From: Acidobacteriota bacterium | GTDB taxonomy: Bacteria > Acidobacteriota > Vicinamibacteria > Vicinamibacterales > CAVVIG01 | Length of the DNA stretch: 64,000 nucleotides | Assembly (NCBI GenBank): GCA_003222395.1 | Contig: QHWB01000032.1 | Span: forward strand, 1-64,000 | Direction: 5' to 3' | Part shown: one piece after another, positions 53,410 to 61,627 of the stretch | Numbering within the stretch: the first letter of the stretch is position 1 | Layout of the letters: each line of letters opens with the position of its first letter | The notes under the pieces: model-generated | Databases searched by the model: none | Told to the model about the DNA's origin: nothing | What the model saw: the letters and a program-made list of their open reading frames with translations, nothing else | Position numbers and translations under genes: made by a program

Positions 53410-54321
53410 ATGGCCCTCGAAGAATACAAGCGGAAGCGCGACTTCAAGAAAACGCCGGAGCCGGAAGGCAAGCTGCATCCAACGAAGGAACGCGGACGGT
53501 TCTTCTGCGTCCAGAAACATCTCGCGAGCCACCTTCACTACGATTTCCGGCTCGAGCACAACGGCGTGCTCCTCTCGTGGGCCGTGCCGAAGGGACCATC
53601 GCTCGATCCGAAGACGAAGCGGCTGGCGATGAAGGTCGAGGATCACCCTTACGACTACGGCGAATTCGAAGGCGTCATACCCGAAGGGTACGGCGCGGGC
53701 ATCGTCATGCTGTGGGACAAAGGTACGTGGACGCCGGAAGTCGCCGACGTCGAAGCGGCGCTGAAAAAGGGCGACCTGAAGTTCACGCTGAACGGCTACA
53801 AGCTGAAGGGATCGTGGGTGCTCGTCCGCACGGGCGGCCGCTATCCCGGCGCGCGCGGCGATGGAAACCGTTCGTGGCTGCTCATCAAGCATCGCGACGA
53901 ATGGTCGGGCGACGTCGACATCACCGACTTCGCGCCGAAGAGCGTGAAGAGCGGCGGCGACTTCGAAGACATCCTCGGCGAGGACGCGCCGGCGATCTGG
54001 CTCTCGAACCGTCCCGCGAAGGGCGGCGACGCGGGCGCGATGCTCGCGGCAATCATCGACAAGGTTGCCCGCCTGAAAGGTGAACGCGCAAGCGACACAA
54101 GGAAACAAAAGACACAAAGGACACAAAGACAAGACCAATCTCAAAGCGGACAGCCGCCGGAAATCACGACAACGAGAAAGGATCGAGCGTCAGGCGCGAA
54201 GGGTCCGCAACCGCCGGGCGCTCCCGAAGCGGAAAATCGCCGCGAACCACCGCGGCGAGCGAGCAAGCGAGCCGCGACAGGCGCGCGGGCGTGGGGCCCC
54301 GCGCGCAAAGTAAAAAGATGA
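53410..54321 (+). CDS. Stand-alone LigD-type 3'-phosphoesterase domain protein
   Basis: Residues 1-190 match the PE domain of bacterial LigD: 'YKRKRDFKKTPEPEGKL', 'FFCVQKHLASHLHYDFRLEH' (metal His/Asp), 'LLSWAVPKGPSLDPKTKRLA', 'VEDHPYDYGEFEGVIPEGYG' and 'SWLLIKHRDEWSG'. The PE domain trims 3' ribonucleotides or phosphates during NHEJ. No ligase or Ku gene is in the window. After about residue 215 the sequence is low-complexity and repeat-derived (KQKTQRTQRQDQSQ), apparently replacing the natural C-terminus. It is 4 nt from the transporter and overlaps the next gene as ATGA. Confidence 0.87.
   Translation: MALEEYKRKRDFKKTPEPEGKLHPTKERGRFFCVQKHLASHLHYDFRLEHNGVLLSWAVPKGPSLDPKTKRLAMKVEDHPYDYGEFEGVIPEGYGAGIVMLWDKGTWTPEVADVEAALKKGDLKFTLNGYKLKGSWVLVRTGGRYPGARGDGNRSWLLIKHRDEWSGDVDITDFAPKSVKSGGDFEDILGEDAPAIWLSNRPAKGGDAGAMLAAIIDKVARLKGERASDTRKQKTQRTQRQDQSQSGQPPEITTTRKDRASGAKGPQPPGAPEAENRREPPRRASKRAATGARAWGPARKVKR
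54095..54133 (+). repeat. ACACAAAGG-type repeat at the 3' end of the LigD-PE gene
   Basis: Units ACACAAGGA, ACACAAAGG and ACACAAAGA occur in tandem, preceded by CGCCTGAAAGG (54070-54080), a half of the REP-like module. It resembles the ACACAGAGA/ACACGGAGAC repeat at 63107-63440. Confidence 0.7.
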
Positions 54322-57230
54322 CAGCCGCGCGACCGCTGCTCTTCGCAGCGCTCGCGGCCTCTGTATTTGCCGCGCAAGACAGCAGCCGCCCGATCGATCT
54401 CACGATCACTGAAGGCACGGCGATGGCCGCGGCCATGTCGCCCGACGGCACAATCGCAATCGATCTGCTCGGTCGTCTCTGGCTGCTGCCGATCTCGGGC
54501 GGCGTCGCGAAGAAAATCACCCCCGATCTGCTCGAGGCGCGCCTCCCCTCCTGGTCGCCTGACGGCGAATCGATCGCGTTCCAGGGCTACGGCGACGACG
54601 GCGCGTGGCACATCTACACGATTCGATGGGACGGCACGAACCTGCGCGCGCTGACGAGCGGCGAGTTCGACGATCGCGAGCCCGCGTGGTCGCACGACGG
54701 CTCGCGCATCGCGTTCTCGTCCGATCGCTACGGCGGCATCAGCACGATCTGGCAGCTCGCGGTCGGAACCGGCGAGGTGCGCCGGCTGACGACGCGCGAC
54801 GGGTGGATGCCGGCATGGTCGCCCAACGATCGTCAAATCACATTCGTATCCGGCGACGAGGGCGTGCCGAGACCGGCGCCCGGCCTGTGGACCATCGACG
54901 CGAGCGGCCGGGAACGGCTGCTGCGTCCATCGTTCTCCGCCGCAGCGCCGGCGTGGAGTCCGGACGGTACCCAGCTCGCGTACACGACCGGCGAGTCGAC
55001 GCTCGAGGTGTCCACGCCGCTGAAGCCCGGCGTCGCATCCATCGCGCGCGACGAGGACGTGTTCCCGTTCCGGCCGCAGTGGCTGTCGGCAACCGAAATC
55101 CTGTACACCGCGGACGGCAGAATCCGGCGGCGCTCGCTGACCGGCCGCGTCGAGACGATTCCGTTCAGGGCGAACCTCACGCTGCAGCGGTCGACGTACA
55201 CGATCGCGCACCGGCCGCTCGAGCCCACGACGCCTCAGCGCGTCGGCGGCATCGTGACGCCGGTCGTCTCGCCCGACGGCCGCGCCGTGGCGTTCGTCGC
55301 GCTCGGCGATGTGTGGGTGATGCCGGTCGATTCCCGCAACGGCGACCCATTCAAGGTGACGAACGACGCGGCGGTGGAGCTCGATCCCGCGTGGTCGCCC
55401 GACGGCACGGCGCTCGCCTTTTCGAGCGACCGCAGCGGGCGGATGGAATTGTGGATGCACGATTTCCGCGCGAACCGCGACACCGCGCTCACGCGCGGCG
55501 GGGGCCGCATCAGCGGCGCCGCGTGGTCGCCCGACGGCAACCACATCGCGTTCGTCGAGGATCGACACCGCATCGGCGTCGTCACCGTGTATCCCGACGC
55601 GCACGCGATGGTCGTGCCGGAGTTCGTCTCGCGCGCGGAAATTGGGCGGCCGACCTGGTCCGCCGACAACCACGTGATCGCCGCCGGCGATCTGTTCGCG
55701 TACTCCAATCGTTACCGCGAGGGACTGAATCAGCTCGTCATGCACGCCGTCGATCCGGCGGGCGTCTACTCGTCGGTCGTCTTTCCGTCGCATTCCTCCG
55801 GGAATAGAGACGACACGGGACCGGTGTGGTCGCCGGACGGATTCCGGATGGCGTTCGCCACCGAGGGCCGATTGTGGTCGGTGAACGTGGACGGCAAGGG
55901 AAGTCCGACCGCGCCGCCGTCATCGATCGCGGAAGACGCCCCCGAGTCGCCGAGCTGGGAAGGCGACACGCGCCACATCGTCTACCAGACGCCGAACGGG
56001 CTGCGGCGCATTCTGTCGGACGGCGGCAGCCCCGACTCGATCCCGATCGATCTCGGGTGGCGGCCGAGCCCGCCGCCGGAGCGCGTCGTCGTCCACGCCG
56101 GCCACATCTTCGACGGCGTCTTCGAGGGGCTGCGCAACGAGTCGGACATCGTCGTCGAACACGGCATCATCCGCGAGATCGCCAGCCATCGCGACGAGCT
56201 TCACGCCGGCGTCGTCGTCGACGCCGGGCAGGAGATCGTGATGCCAGGGCTGATCGACATGGACGCGCGCTTGAATCAGGACGATGGCGCCGCATTCGGG
56301 CGCGCGTTCCTGGCGTACGGCATCACGTCGGTCCGCATTCCGGCGATCAACCCGTACGTCGCGCTGGAGCAGCGCGAGTCGTTCGACGCGGCGCGACGTC
56401 CGGGGCCGCGCCTGTTCGTCGCGGGCGATCCGTTCGACGGCATGCGCGTGTACGATCGCGGCAGCGTGTCCATCGCGTCGGACGAGCAGCTCGTGCGCGA
56501 GCTCGATCGCGCACGCACGCTGGACGTCGATTTCTTCGCGACCAACGTGCGGCTGCCGGATCGTTACCAGCGGCAGATCACCGATTTCGCGCACCGCATC
56601 GGGAAGCCGGTGCTCTCGCAGGAGCTGTATCCCGCGTCTGAGTACGGCGTCGACGGCGCCGTGCACCTGCGCACGCGGCGCGCGTATGCGGACATCGTCG
56701 ATCTCGTGGCGAAGTCGGGGATGGCGCTGACGCCGACGATCGGCGTGCAGGGCGGGTTCAACGCGCGTGTGACCGGCGATCGATCGCTGTTGTTCGATCG
56801 CCGCTTCTCGCTGTATCCGCTGCCGCTCGTCAGCGCGCTGACCGATCTGGCGACCGCGCGGCGCCAGCCGGCGCTCGACGCGGCGCTGAAGCCGCTCGAG
56901 TCGTCGCTCGTCGCGATCCACGCCGCCGGCGGACGCATCCTCGCCGGCAGCGACGCGCCGGCGATTCCCTACGGCCTCGGCCTGCACGTGGAGCTCGAAT
57001 CGTTCGTCCACGCGGGGCTCACGCCGTTCGAGGCGCTGCAGACCGCGACGGTCAACGCCGCCCAGGCGCTCGGCCTGGAGCGCGAGCTCGGAACGATCGA
57101 ACCCGGAAAGCTCGCCGACCTGACCTTCCTCGGCAGCGATCCGCTGCTCGACATCAAGAACACGCGCGACGTGAAGCGCGTGATGAAGGGCGGAAGAGTG
57201 TACGTCGTGACCGACCTGTTGAATCGTTAG
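54318..57230 (+). CDS. Secreted TolB-like propeller fused to an amidohydrolase domain that has lost metal ligands
   Basis: The 970-residue protein has a signal peptide (MTAARPLLFAALAASVFAAQ), WD40-like/TolB PD40 repeats to about residue 590 ('PSWSPDGESIAFQG', 'PAWSHDGSRIAFSSDR', 'PAWSPDGTALAFSSDRSG' and others), then an amidohydrolase domain ('VHAGHIFDGVFEGLRNESDI' to 'TIEPGKLADLTFLGSDPLLD'). The family HxH motif reads 'GLIDMDARLN' instead of GLIDxHxH, and a usual His is Gln in 'VLSQELYPAS'; 'AVHLRTRRAYADIV' and 'LAGSDAPAIPYG' are kept. It may therefore be a binding protein or use one metal. The ATG overlaps the preceding stop. Confidence 0.85.
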   Translation: MTAARPLLFAALAASVFAAQDSSRPIDLTITEGTAMAAAMSPDGTIAIDLLGRLWLLPISGGVAKKITPDLLEARLPSWSPDGESIAFQGYGDDGAWHIYTIRWDGTNLRALTSGEFDDREPAWSHDGSRIAFSSDRYGGISTIWQLAVGTGEVRRLTTRDGWMPAWSPNDRQITFVSGDEGVPRPAPGLWTIDASGRERLLRPSFSAAAPAWSPDGTQLAYTTGESTLEVSTPLKPGVASIARDEDVFPFRPQWLSATEILYTADGRIRRRSLTGRVETIPFRANLTLQRSTYTIAHRPLEPTTPQRVGGIVTPVVSPDGRAVAFVALGDVWVMPVDSRNGDPFKVTNDAAVELDPAWSPDGTALAFSSDRSGRMELWMHDFRANRDTALTRGGGRISGAAWSPDGNHIAFVEDRHRIGVVTVYPDAHAMVVPEFVSRAEIGRPTWSADNHVIAAGDLFAYSNRYREGLNQLVMHAVDPAGVYSSVVFPSHSSGNRDDTGPVWSPDGFRMAFATEGRLWSVNVDGKGSPTAPPSSIAEDAPESPSWEGDTRHIVYQTPNGLRRILSDGGSPDSIPIDLGWRPSPPPERVVVHAGHIFDGVFEGLRNESDIVVEHGIIREIASHRDELHAGVVVDAGQEIVMPGLIDMDARLNQDDGAAFGRAFLAYGITSVRIPAINPYVALEQRESFDAARRPGPRLFVAGDPFDGMRVYDRGSVSIASDEQLVRELDRARTLDVDFFATNVRLPDRYQRQITDFAHRIGKPVLSQELYPASEYGVDGAVHLRTRRAYADIVDLVAKSGMALTPTIGVQGGFNARVTGDRSLLFDRRFSLYPLPLVSALTDLATARRQPALDAALKPLESSLVAIHAAGGRILAGSDAPAIPYGLGLHVELESFVHAGLTPFEALQTATVNAAQALGLERELGTIEPGKLADLTFLGSDPLLDIKNTRDVKRVMKGGRVYVVTDLLNR

Positions 57231-58207
57231 ACATCAACCAGCAGTCGCTTCGACAGCACGCTCCACGTTGCGTAGGCCAGTCGCAGCCGATCGTGGCGCG
57301 CGATGTCGCCCGTCCAGAACTCGCCGCCGACCGCCTCACAGTGATCGGGCAGGTTACCCGCGGGCAGCGGCTCTTTGTGCTCGGCCGCATACCGCGTCAG
57401 CACGTCGGGCGACGGCCACTTCGTGTTCGTGATGACGACGTCCACTTTGCGATGGGTGGCCTCTTCGATGCGCGCGACTTCGTCGGCCGCGGTGAAGCCC
57501 GCCATGCCGCGTCCTTCGGTGAGCAGATTGGCGATGAGGATGATGGGACCCTTCATCTGACAGAGCGCCTCGGACACGCCGCGGACGAGGAAGATCGGCA
57601 TCAGACTGGTGTAGAAGCTGCCTGGCCCGATGATCACCGCGTCGAACTCGCCGATCGCCTTCGCCACTGCCGGATGAATCGAGACGGGCGGCTCGAGCCA
57701 GATGCGGCGCACGAGGCGACCCGACAACTGTCCGGCGTCGACCTCCACTTCGCCGCGCGTCACGGATCCGTCGCCGTACTCCGCGCACACCGACGCCGAC
57801 TGCACGCTGACGGGCCACACGCGTCCGCGGCATCCGAGCAGCGCGCGCAGGCCGTCGATCGCGTCGAGGAAGTCGCCGCTGTAGCGCTGCATCATCGAGA
57901 GCAGCAGGTTGCCGCCCGTATGGCCGCCGAGCCGCGCGTGCTCGAGCGTCGGCAGCCGCGCGAGCAGGACGCGGCGTGCCTCGCGCGCGTTGCGCGACAG
58001 CGCGAGCGCGCATTTGAGGATGTCGCCCGGCGGCAGCACGCCGAGCTCGTCACGCAGCTGCCCCGAGCTGCCGCCGCTGTCGAACATCGTGACGACCGCG
58101 TTCACCTTCAGCCACGGATTGTTCTTCAGTCCGCCGAGCAGACTCGGAAGGCCGGTGCCGCCGCCGAAGCAGCCGACATTGAACTGCCGCAAACGCATGT
58201 GGATCAC
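57227..58207 (-). CDS. yvcK: YvcK/CofD-family gluconeogenesis factor
   Basis: The 326-residue protein opens with the nucleotide-binding 'NVGCFGGGTGLPSLLGGLK' and has 'VVTMFDSGGSSGQLRDELGV', 'LGGHTGGNLLLSMMQRYSGD', 'AVIIGPGSFYTSLMPIFLVR' and 'ILIANLLTEGRGMAGFTAAD', which identify YvcK. YvcK binds UDP-sugars and is needed for growth on gluconeogenic carbon and for cell-wall homeostasis. An in-frame ATG at 58198 (MRLRQFN) is an alternative start. The stop overlaps the convergent amidohydrolase gene by 4 nt. Confidence 0.9.
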   Translation of the reverse strand: MIHMRLRQFNVGCFGGGTGLPSLLGGLKNNPWLKVNAVVTMFDSGGSSGQLRDELGVLPPGDILKCALALSRNAREARRVLLARLPTLEHARLGGHTGGNLLLSMMQRYSGDFLDAIDGLRALLGCRGRVWPVSVQSASVCAEYGDGSVTRGEVEVDAGQLSGRLVRRIWLEPPVSIHPAVAKAIGEFDAVIIGPGSFYTSLMPIFLVRGVSEALCQMKGPIILIANLLTEGRGMAGFTAADEVARIEEATHRKVDVVITNTKWPSPDVLTRYAAEHKEPLPAGNLPDHCEAVGGEFWTGDIARHDRLRLAYATWSVLSKRLLVDV

Positions 58208-58217
58208 ATTCTATACA

Positions 58218-58853
58218 ATGAGTTTCATGAGCCCTGCGGATGCGGTGAAGACGCTCGAGCGCGATCTTCAGAAGATCTTCGGCGCGCGACTGCAGTCGCT
58301 CATCGCCTACGGTCAGCGGCACACGCTCGCCGTCGTCGACACGCTGACGGCCGACGACCTGCGCGCGTGCGCGCGGCGCGCTTCGGCCTGGCACGATGCG
58401 AAGCTGACGACGCCGCTGCTCCTCGCGGCAAATGAGTTCGCGTCGGCGCTCGACGCCTTCCCGCTCGAGTTCGGCGCGATCCTCTCGGACCACAGGATTG
58501 TGTCGGGCAGGAATCCGTTCGCCGGACTGTCGGTCGATCCGGCCGATCTCCGCCGCGCCGTCGAAGTGCAGGCGCGAAGTCATCTGCTCCACCTGCGCGA
58601 AGGATTCGTCGAAACACGCGGCAATTCGGACGCGCTGGCGATCCTGATCGTCGAATCGGCGCCCGCGTTTGCGGCGCTCCTGCAGAGCGTGTCGCGCCTC
58701 GACGGACGCGCCGCGCACGGACCCGCGGCCGACGCGATCGCGGCGCTCGCCGGCGTCCACGAAATCTCCGGCGCCGAAGCCGAGCGCCTCTTCCCGCCGT
58801 ACCTCGAAGCCGTCGAGAAGCTCGTCGCGCACGTCGACACATGGCGCGCGTAA
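58218..58853 (+). CDS. Nucleotidyltransferase-fold protein of unknown function
   Basis: The 211-residue protein begins 'AVKTLERDLQKIFGARLQSL', reminiscent of a minimal nucleotidyltransferase start, but lacks the GSxxxG and DxD motifs, so catalysis is doubtful. The rest is helical ('LRRAVEVQARSHLLHLREGF', 'ALAILIVESAPAFAALLQSV'). I recall similar proteins beside TPM-LemA genes but know no function. ATG 58218 and ATG 58227 are both possible; TATACA directly before 58218 looks like a -10 box, which would favour 58227 or a leaderless message. Confidence 0.65.
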   Translation: MSFMSPADAVKTLERDLQKIFGARLQSLIAYGQRHTLAVVDTLTADDLRACARRASAWHDAKLTTPLLLAANEFASALDAFPLEFGAILSDHRIVSGRNPFAGLSVDPADLRRAVEVQARSHLLHLREGFVETRGNSDALAILIVESAPAFAALLQSVSRLDGRAAHGPAADAIAALAGVHEISGAEAERLFPPYLEAVEKLVAHVDTWRA

Positions 58854-59749
58854 TCACCGGTTGCCGGTTGCCGGTTGCTGGTTGCTGGACGCTGGTGGCT
58901 GGTCGCTGGCGGCGCGCGCTCGGTCATTCGTCGCTGATCATTTGCGTCATCGCCCTGGTGGCGGCGCCAGGCGCGAACGCGGCGTCCCGCGCCCCGAGCA
59001 ACCAGCAACCAGCAACCAGCAACCGACTCCCCGAGCTGACCGAACCGGTCAACGACTTCGCGCACGTCGTCGACGCGCAGAGCCGCGCCGAGATGGAGCG
59101 GATGATCCGCGCCCTTCAGGCGTCGACCGGCGATGCCGTCGTCGTCGCGACGACGCCGACGATCGAGCCGTACGGCGACATCACCGATTACGCCGTCAAG
59201 CTGTTCGAGAATCGCGGCCGCGGCGTCGGGCAGAAGGGCAAGGACAACGGCGTGCTGATCCTGCTGGCGCCGAAGGAACGCCGCGTCCGCATCGAGGTCG
59301 GCTACGGTCTCGAGGAATTCATCACCGACGGGTTCGCCGGCGAGACGAGCCGCGACTACATGGCGCCGCATTTTCGCGCCGGGCAGTACGGCGCCGGCCT
59401 GCTCGCCGGAACCGAGCGCATCGTCGGACGCATTGCGCAGGCCCGCGGCGTCACGCTCGAGGGCGTCCGCGTGCCGCAGCAGGCCGTTCGCCAACCGAGC
59501 GGTGGAATGCCGATTCCGCTGTCGGTCATCGTCATCGGCTTCATCATCATCCTCATCATCAGCCGCATCGGCGGCGGTCCAGGGCGCCGGTCGCGCTACT
59601 GGGGCGGCGGCGGATGGAGCGGCTGGTCGAGCGGCGTGGGGCCGTTCGGCGGCGGCGGCTGGAGCAGCGGCGGAGGCGGGTTCGGCGGCGGCTTCGGCGG
59701 ATTCGGCGGCGGAAGAAGCGGCGGCGGCGGCGGCGGGGCGAGTTGGTAG
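58841..59749 (+). CDS. TPM-domain membrane protein (YgcG-like)
   Basis: After an N-terminal hydrophobic segment (SSLIICVIALVAAPGANA), the TPM domain spans about residues 65-185: 'LTEPVNDFAHVVDAQSRAEM', 'GKDNGVLILLAPKERRVRIE' and 'VGYGLEEFITDGFAGE'. A transmembrane helix (PLSVIVIGFIIILIISRIG) and a Gly/Ser/Trp-rich tail (GGGGWSGWSSG, GGFGGGFGGFGGG) follow. TPM proteins are implicated in photosystem or membrane-protein quality control and are often paired with LemA, as here (9-nt gap). Two heptamer repeat arms lie in frame on either side of the signal segment. Confidence 0.85.
   Translation: MARVITGCRLPVAGCWTLVAGRWRRALGHSSLIICVIALVAAPGANAASRAPSNQQPATSNRLPELTEPVNDFAHVVDAQSRAEMERMIRALQASTGDAVVVATTPTIEPYGDITDYAVKLFENRGRGVGQKGKDNGVLILLAPKERRVRIEVGYGLEEFITDGFAGETSRDYMAPHFRAGQYGAGLLAGTERIVGRIAQARGVTLEGVRVPQQAVRQPSGGMPIPLSVIVIGFIIILIISRIGGGPGRRSRYWGGGGWSGWSSGVGPFGGGGWSSGGGGFGGGFGGFGGGRSGGGGGGASW
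58857..59024 (+). repeat. TTGCTGG heptamer arms flanking the TPM protein signal segment
   Basis: Left arm 58857-58911: TTGCCGG, TTGCCGG, TTGCTGG, TTGCTGG, ACGCTGG, TGGCTGG, TCGCTGG. Right arm 58996-59024: inverted, AGCAACC in four units. About 85 nt coding for the hydrophobic segment lie between. Both arms are translated ('CRLPVAGCWTLVAGRW' and 'SNQQPATSNR'). Confidence 0.88.
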
Positions 59750-59758
59750 AATTCGCTT

Positions 59759-60334
59759 ATGACGATCACTCGAAGATCCGCCGTGCGGCTCGTCGCGCTC
59801 GCGTTCGTCGCGGCGCCGCTGGCCGGCTGTTCGTACAACACGTTCGTCGGCCAGGAAGAAGCGATCAAGGCGCAGTGGGCGCAGGTCGAAAACCAGCTCC
59901 AGCGGCGCAACGACCTCATCCCGAACCTCGTCGAGACGGTCAAAGGCTACGCGCAGCACGAGGAGAGCGTCTTCAAGGACGTCGCCGACGCGCGCACGCA
60001 GCTCCTGTCGGCGAAGTCGCCCGAAGAGAAGATTGGCGCCGCCAACCGGGAGACCAGCGCGCTCGGCCGCCTGCTGGCGATTGCGGAGAACTACCCGCAG
60101 CTCAAGGCGAACGAGCAGTTCAACCGGTTGATGGACGAGCTCGCCGGCACCGAGAACCGACTCGCCGTCGAACGGATGCGCTACAACGAGAAGGTACAGG
60201 AGTACGACACGTCACGCCGGCGGTTTCCCGCCAACCTGACGGCGAAGATGTTCGGCTTCAAGGAATATCCGTACTTCCAGGCGCCGCCTGACGCGAAGAC
60301 GGTTCCGAAGGTCAATTTCAGCAAGCCGTCCTGA
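59759..60334 (+). CDS. lemA: LemA-family lipoprotein
   Basis: The 191-residue protein has a lipoprotein signal (LVALAFVAAPLAGCSYN, Cys lipobox LAGC) and the LemA coiled-coil domain: 'NTFVGQEEAIKAQWAQVENQ', 'LQRRNDLIPNLVETVKGYAQ', 'LLAIAENYPQLKANEQFNRL' and 'ELAGTENRLAVERMRYNEKV'. The function of LemA is unsettled; it is often linked to TPM or M48 proteins. It lies between the TPM gene and the PH-cytochrome gene, which starts 1 nt after its stop. Confidence 0.92.
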   Translation: MTITRRSAVRLVALAFVAAPLAGCSYNTFVGQEEAIKAQWAQVENQLQRRNDLIPNLVETVKGYAQHEESVFKDVADARTQLLSAKSPEEKIGAANRETSALGRLLAIAENYPQLKANEQFNRLMDELAGTENRLAVERMRYNEKVQEYDTSRRRFPANLTAKMFGFKEYPYFQAPPDAKTVPKVNFSKPS

Positions 60335-60335
60335 C

Positions 60336-61259
60336 GTGGACGTTCCGCTCCCCTGGGAACGGCTGCTCTGGAGCGGTCGGCCGCTGCGACCGCTGCGCCG
60401 TCTTGTCGGCGAGCGGTACATGCTCACCGATTTCAGGCTCGTCTCGATTGCACGGAACGGGACGAGTGAGCTCGCCCTGAGCGACGTCGGCGAGGTGCAG
60501 CGCACGGAATCAGCCGTCGATCGGCTGCTCGGCACGTCAACGCTCACGATCCACGCCCGCCGCCGCGCGATCGCGCCGTTGGTGCTGACCGCGATCCGCA
60601 GCGGCGCGCAGCTTGCCGCGCTGATCGAGCTGCTCGGCGGCGATCCGCGCGCCTCGCTGGATCACGAGGCCGTGCGTGCGGCGCTCTCGTGGGATCCGCG
60701 CCAGCGCGCGAGCGGCGCGCCGGAAGCGCTCGCCAGCATCCTTGTCGTCGTCCTCGCGGTGTTCGCCGTCGCCATCGGCCTCCACGGCACCGCGACCCCG
60801 ATCGCCCACGCGCCCGACGATGCGATTGCGCCAAACGGGATGAAACGCAGCCGCGCCGAGATCATCCGCTTCATGGAGCGGGACGTGATGCCGTGGGCGC
60901 GCGAGACGCTCGGCCGGATCAAAGGCGGACCCGATCGCGTGACGTGCGAGACGTGCCACGGCCGCGACGGGCAGGCGCGCGACTGGCGCATGCCGGCCGT
61001 CGCCGCGCTTCCGCTTCCCGACGTGAAGGAGCGCGGCTGGGAGATCTACAGCGGCAGCATGGATTCGCAGATGCGCAACGCGATCTACGGCTACGTCGCC
61101 GATTCGGAAAAGCAGACGAAGGCGGCCTACATGCGCGAGATCGTCGTTCCGGGAATGGCGCGGCTGCTGCACCGTCCTGCCTACGATTTCACCAACACGT
61201 ACGATTTCAACCGCTCGCACGACGCGATCGGCTGCTATCATTGTCATCGAGTGAAATGA
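60336..61259 (+). CDS. PH-like domain fused to a membrane-anchored dihaem c-type cytochrome domain
   Basis: Residues about 8-100 read like a bacterial PH (bPH_2) domain ('LLWSGRPLRPLRRLVGERYM', 'LTDFRLVSIARNGTSELALS', 'VDRLLGTSTLTIHARRR'). A transmembrane helix follows (about 132-155, 'LASILVVVLAVFAVAIGL'), then an exported domain with two CxxCH haem sites: 'VTCETCHGRDGQ' and 'AIGCYHCHRVK' at the extreme C-terminus. Conserved 'MPAVAALPLPDVKERGWEIY' resembles the c-type domains common in Acidobacteriota. I do not know this fusion. The start is GTG 60336, coupled to lemA; its stop overlaps the next gene as ATGA. Confidence 0.78.
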   Translation: MDVPLPWERLLWSGRPLRPLRRLVGERYMLTDFRLVSIARNGTSELALSDVGEVQRTESAVDRLLGTSTLTIHARRRAIAPLVLTAIRSGAQLAALIELLGGDPRASLDHEAVRAALSWDPRQRASGAPEALASILVVVLAVFAVAIGLHGTATPIAHAPDDAIAPNGMKRSRAEIIRFMERDVMPWARETLGRIKGGPDRVTCETCHGRDGQARDWRMPAVAALPLPDVKERGWEIYSGSMDSQMRNAIYGYVADSEKQTKAAYMREIVVPGMARLLHRPAYDFTNTYDFNRSHDAIGCYHCHRVK

Positions 61260-61627
61260 CGTCGATTCAGCCCGCTACGGTGCCCAGCGCGGCCGTTCTC
61301 AGCACGTGGCAATCGCACACGTGGGACAACGGCATCAGCCTGACTCAGGTCTCGGCGCTCGACCGCGTCTTCGTTCGCACGCGCAACAGCCTGTACGAAA
61401 TCATCGTGTCGTCGCCGGCCTCCGGCGACGTGCTCGTTCGCGGCGGCGAGTTCTTCCCCGAGTTCACCAGCGCGCGCGTCGCCGGCGCGACGCTCGGCGG
61501 CAGCTTCCTGAAGCTGCGCAGCATCCACGTCGGCTTCCGCCTCGAGCTCAGCCTCGGACAGAGCTTCGTCCTCACGAGCCCGGTCGAGAGGATCGACGTC
61601 GCGACCGACGTCAGCGTCTCGGGCTGA
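61256..61627 (+). CDS. Conserved small beta-rich protein of unknown function
   Basis: The 123-residue product contains 'ALDRVFVRTRNSLYEIIVSS', 'GDVLVRGGEFFPEFTSARVA' and 'GSFLKLRSIHVGFRLELSLG', then 'TSPVERIDVATDVSV'. It is soluble and probably all-beta. I have seen similar 'VRTRNSLYEI...GGxFFPEF' proteins in Acidobacteriota but know no function. The ATG overlaps the cytochrome stop (ATGA), so it probably belongs to the TPM-LemA-cytochrome operon. Confidence 0.7.
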   Translation: MTSIQPATVPSAAVLSTWQSHTWDNGISLTQVSALDRVFVRTRNSLYEIIVSSPASGDVLVRGGEFFPEFTSARVAGATLGGSFLKLRSIHVGFRLELSLGQSFVLTSPVERIDVATDVSVSG

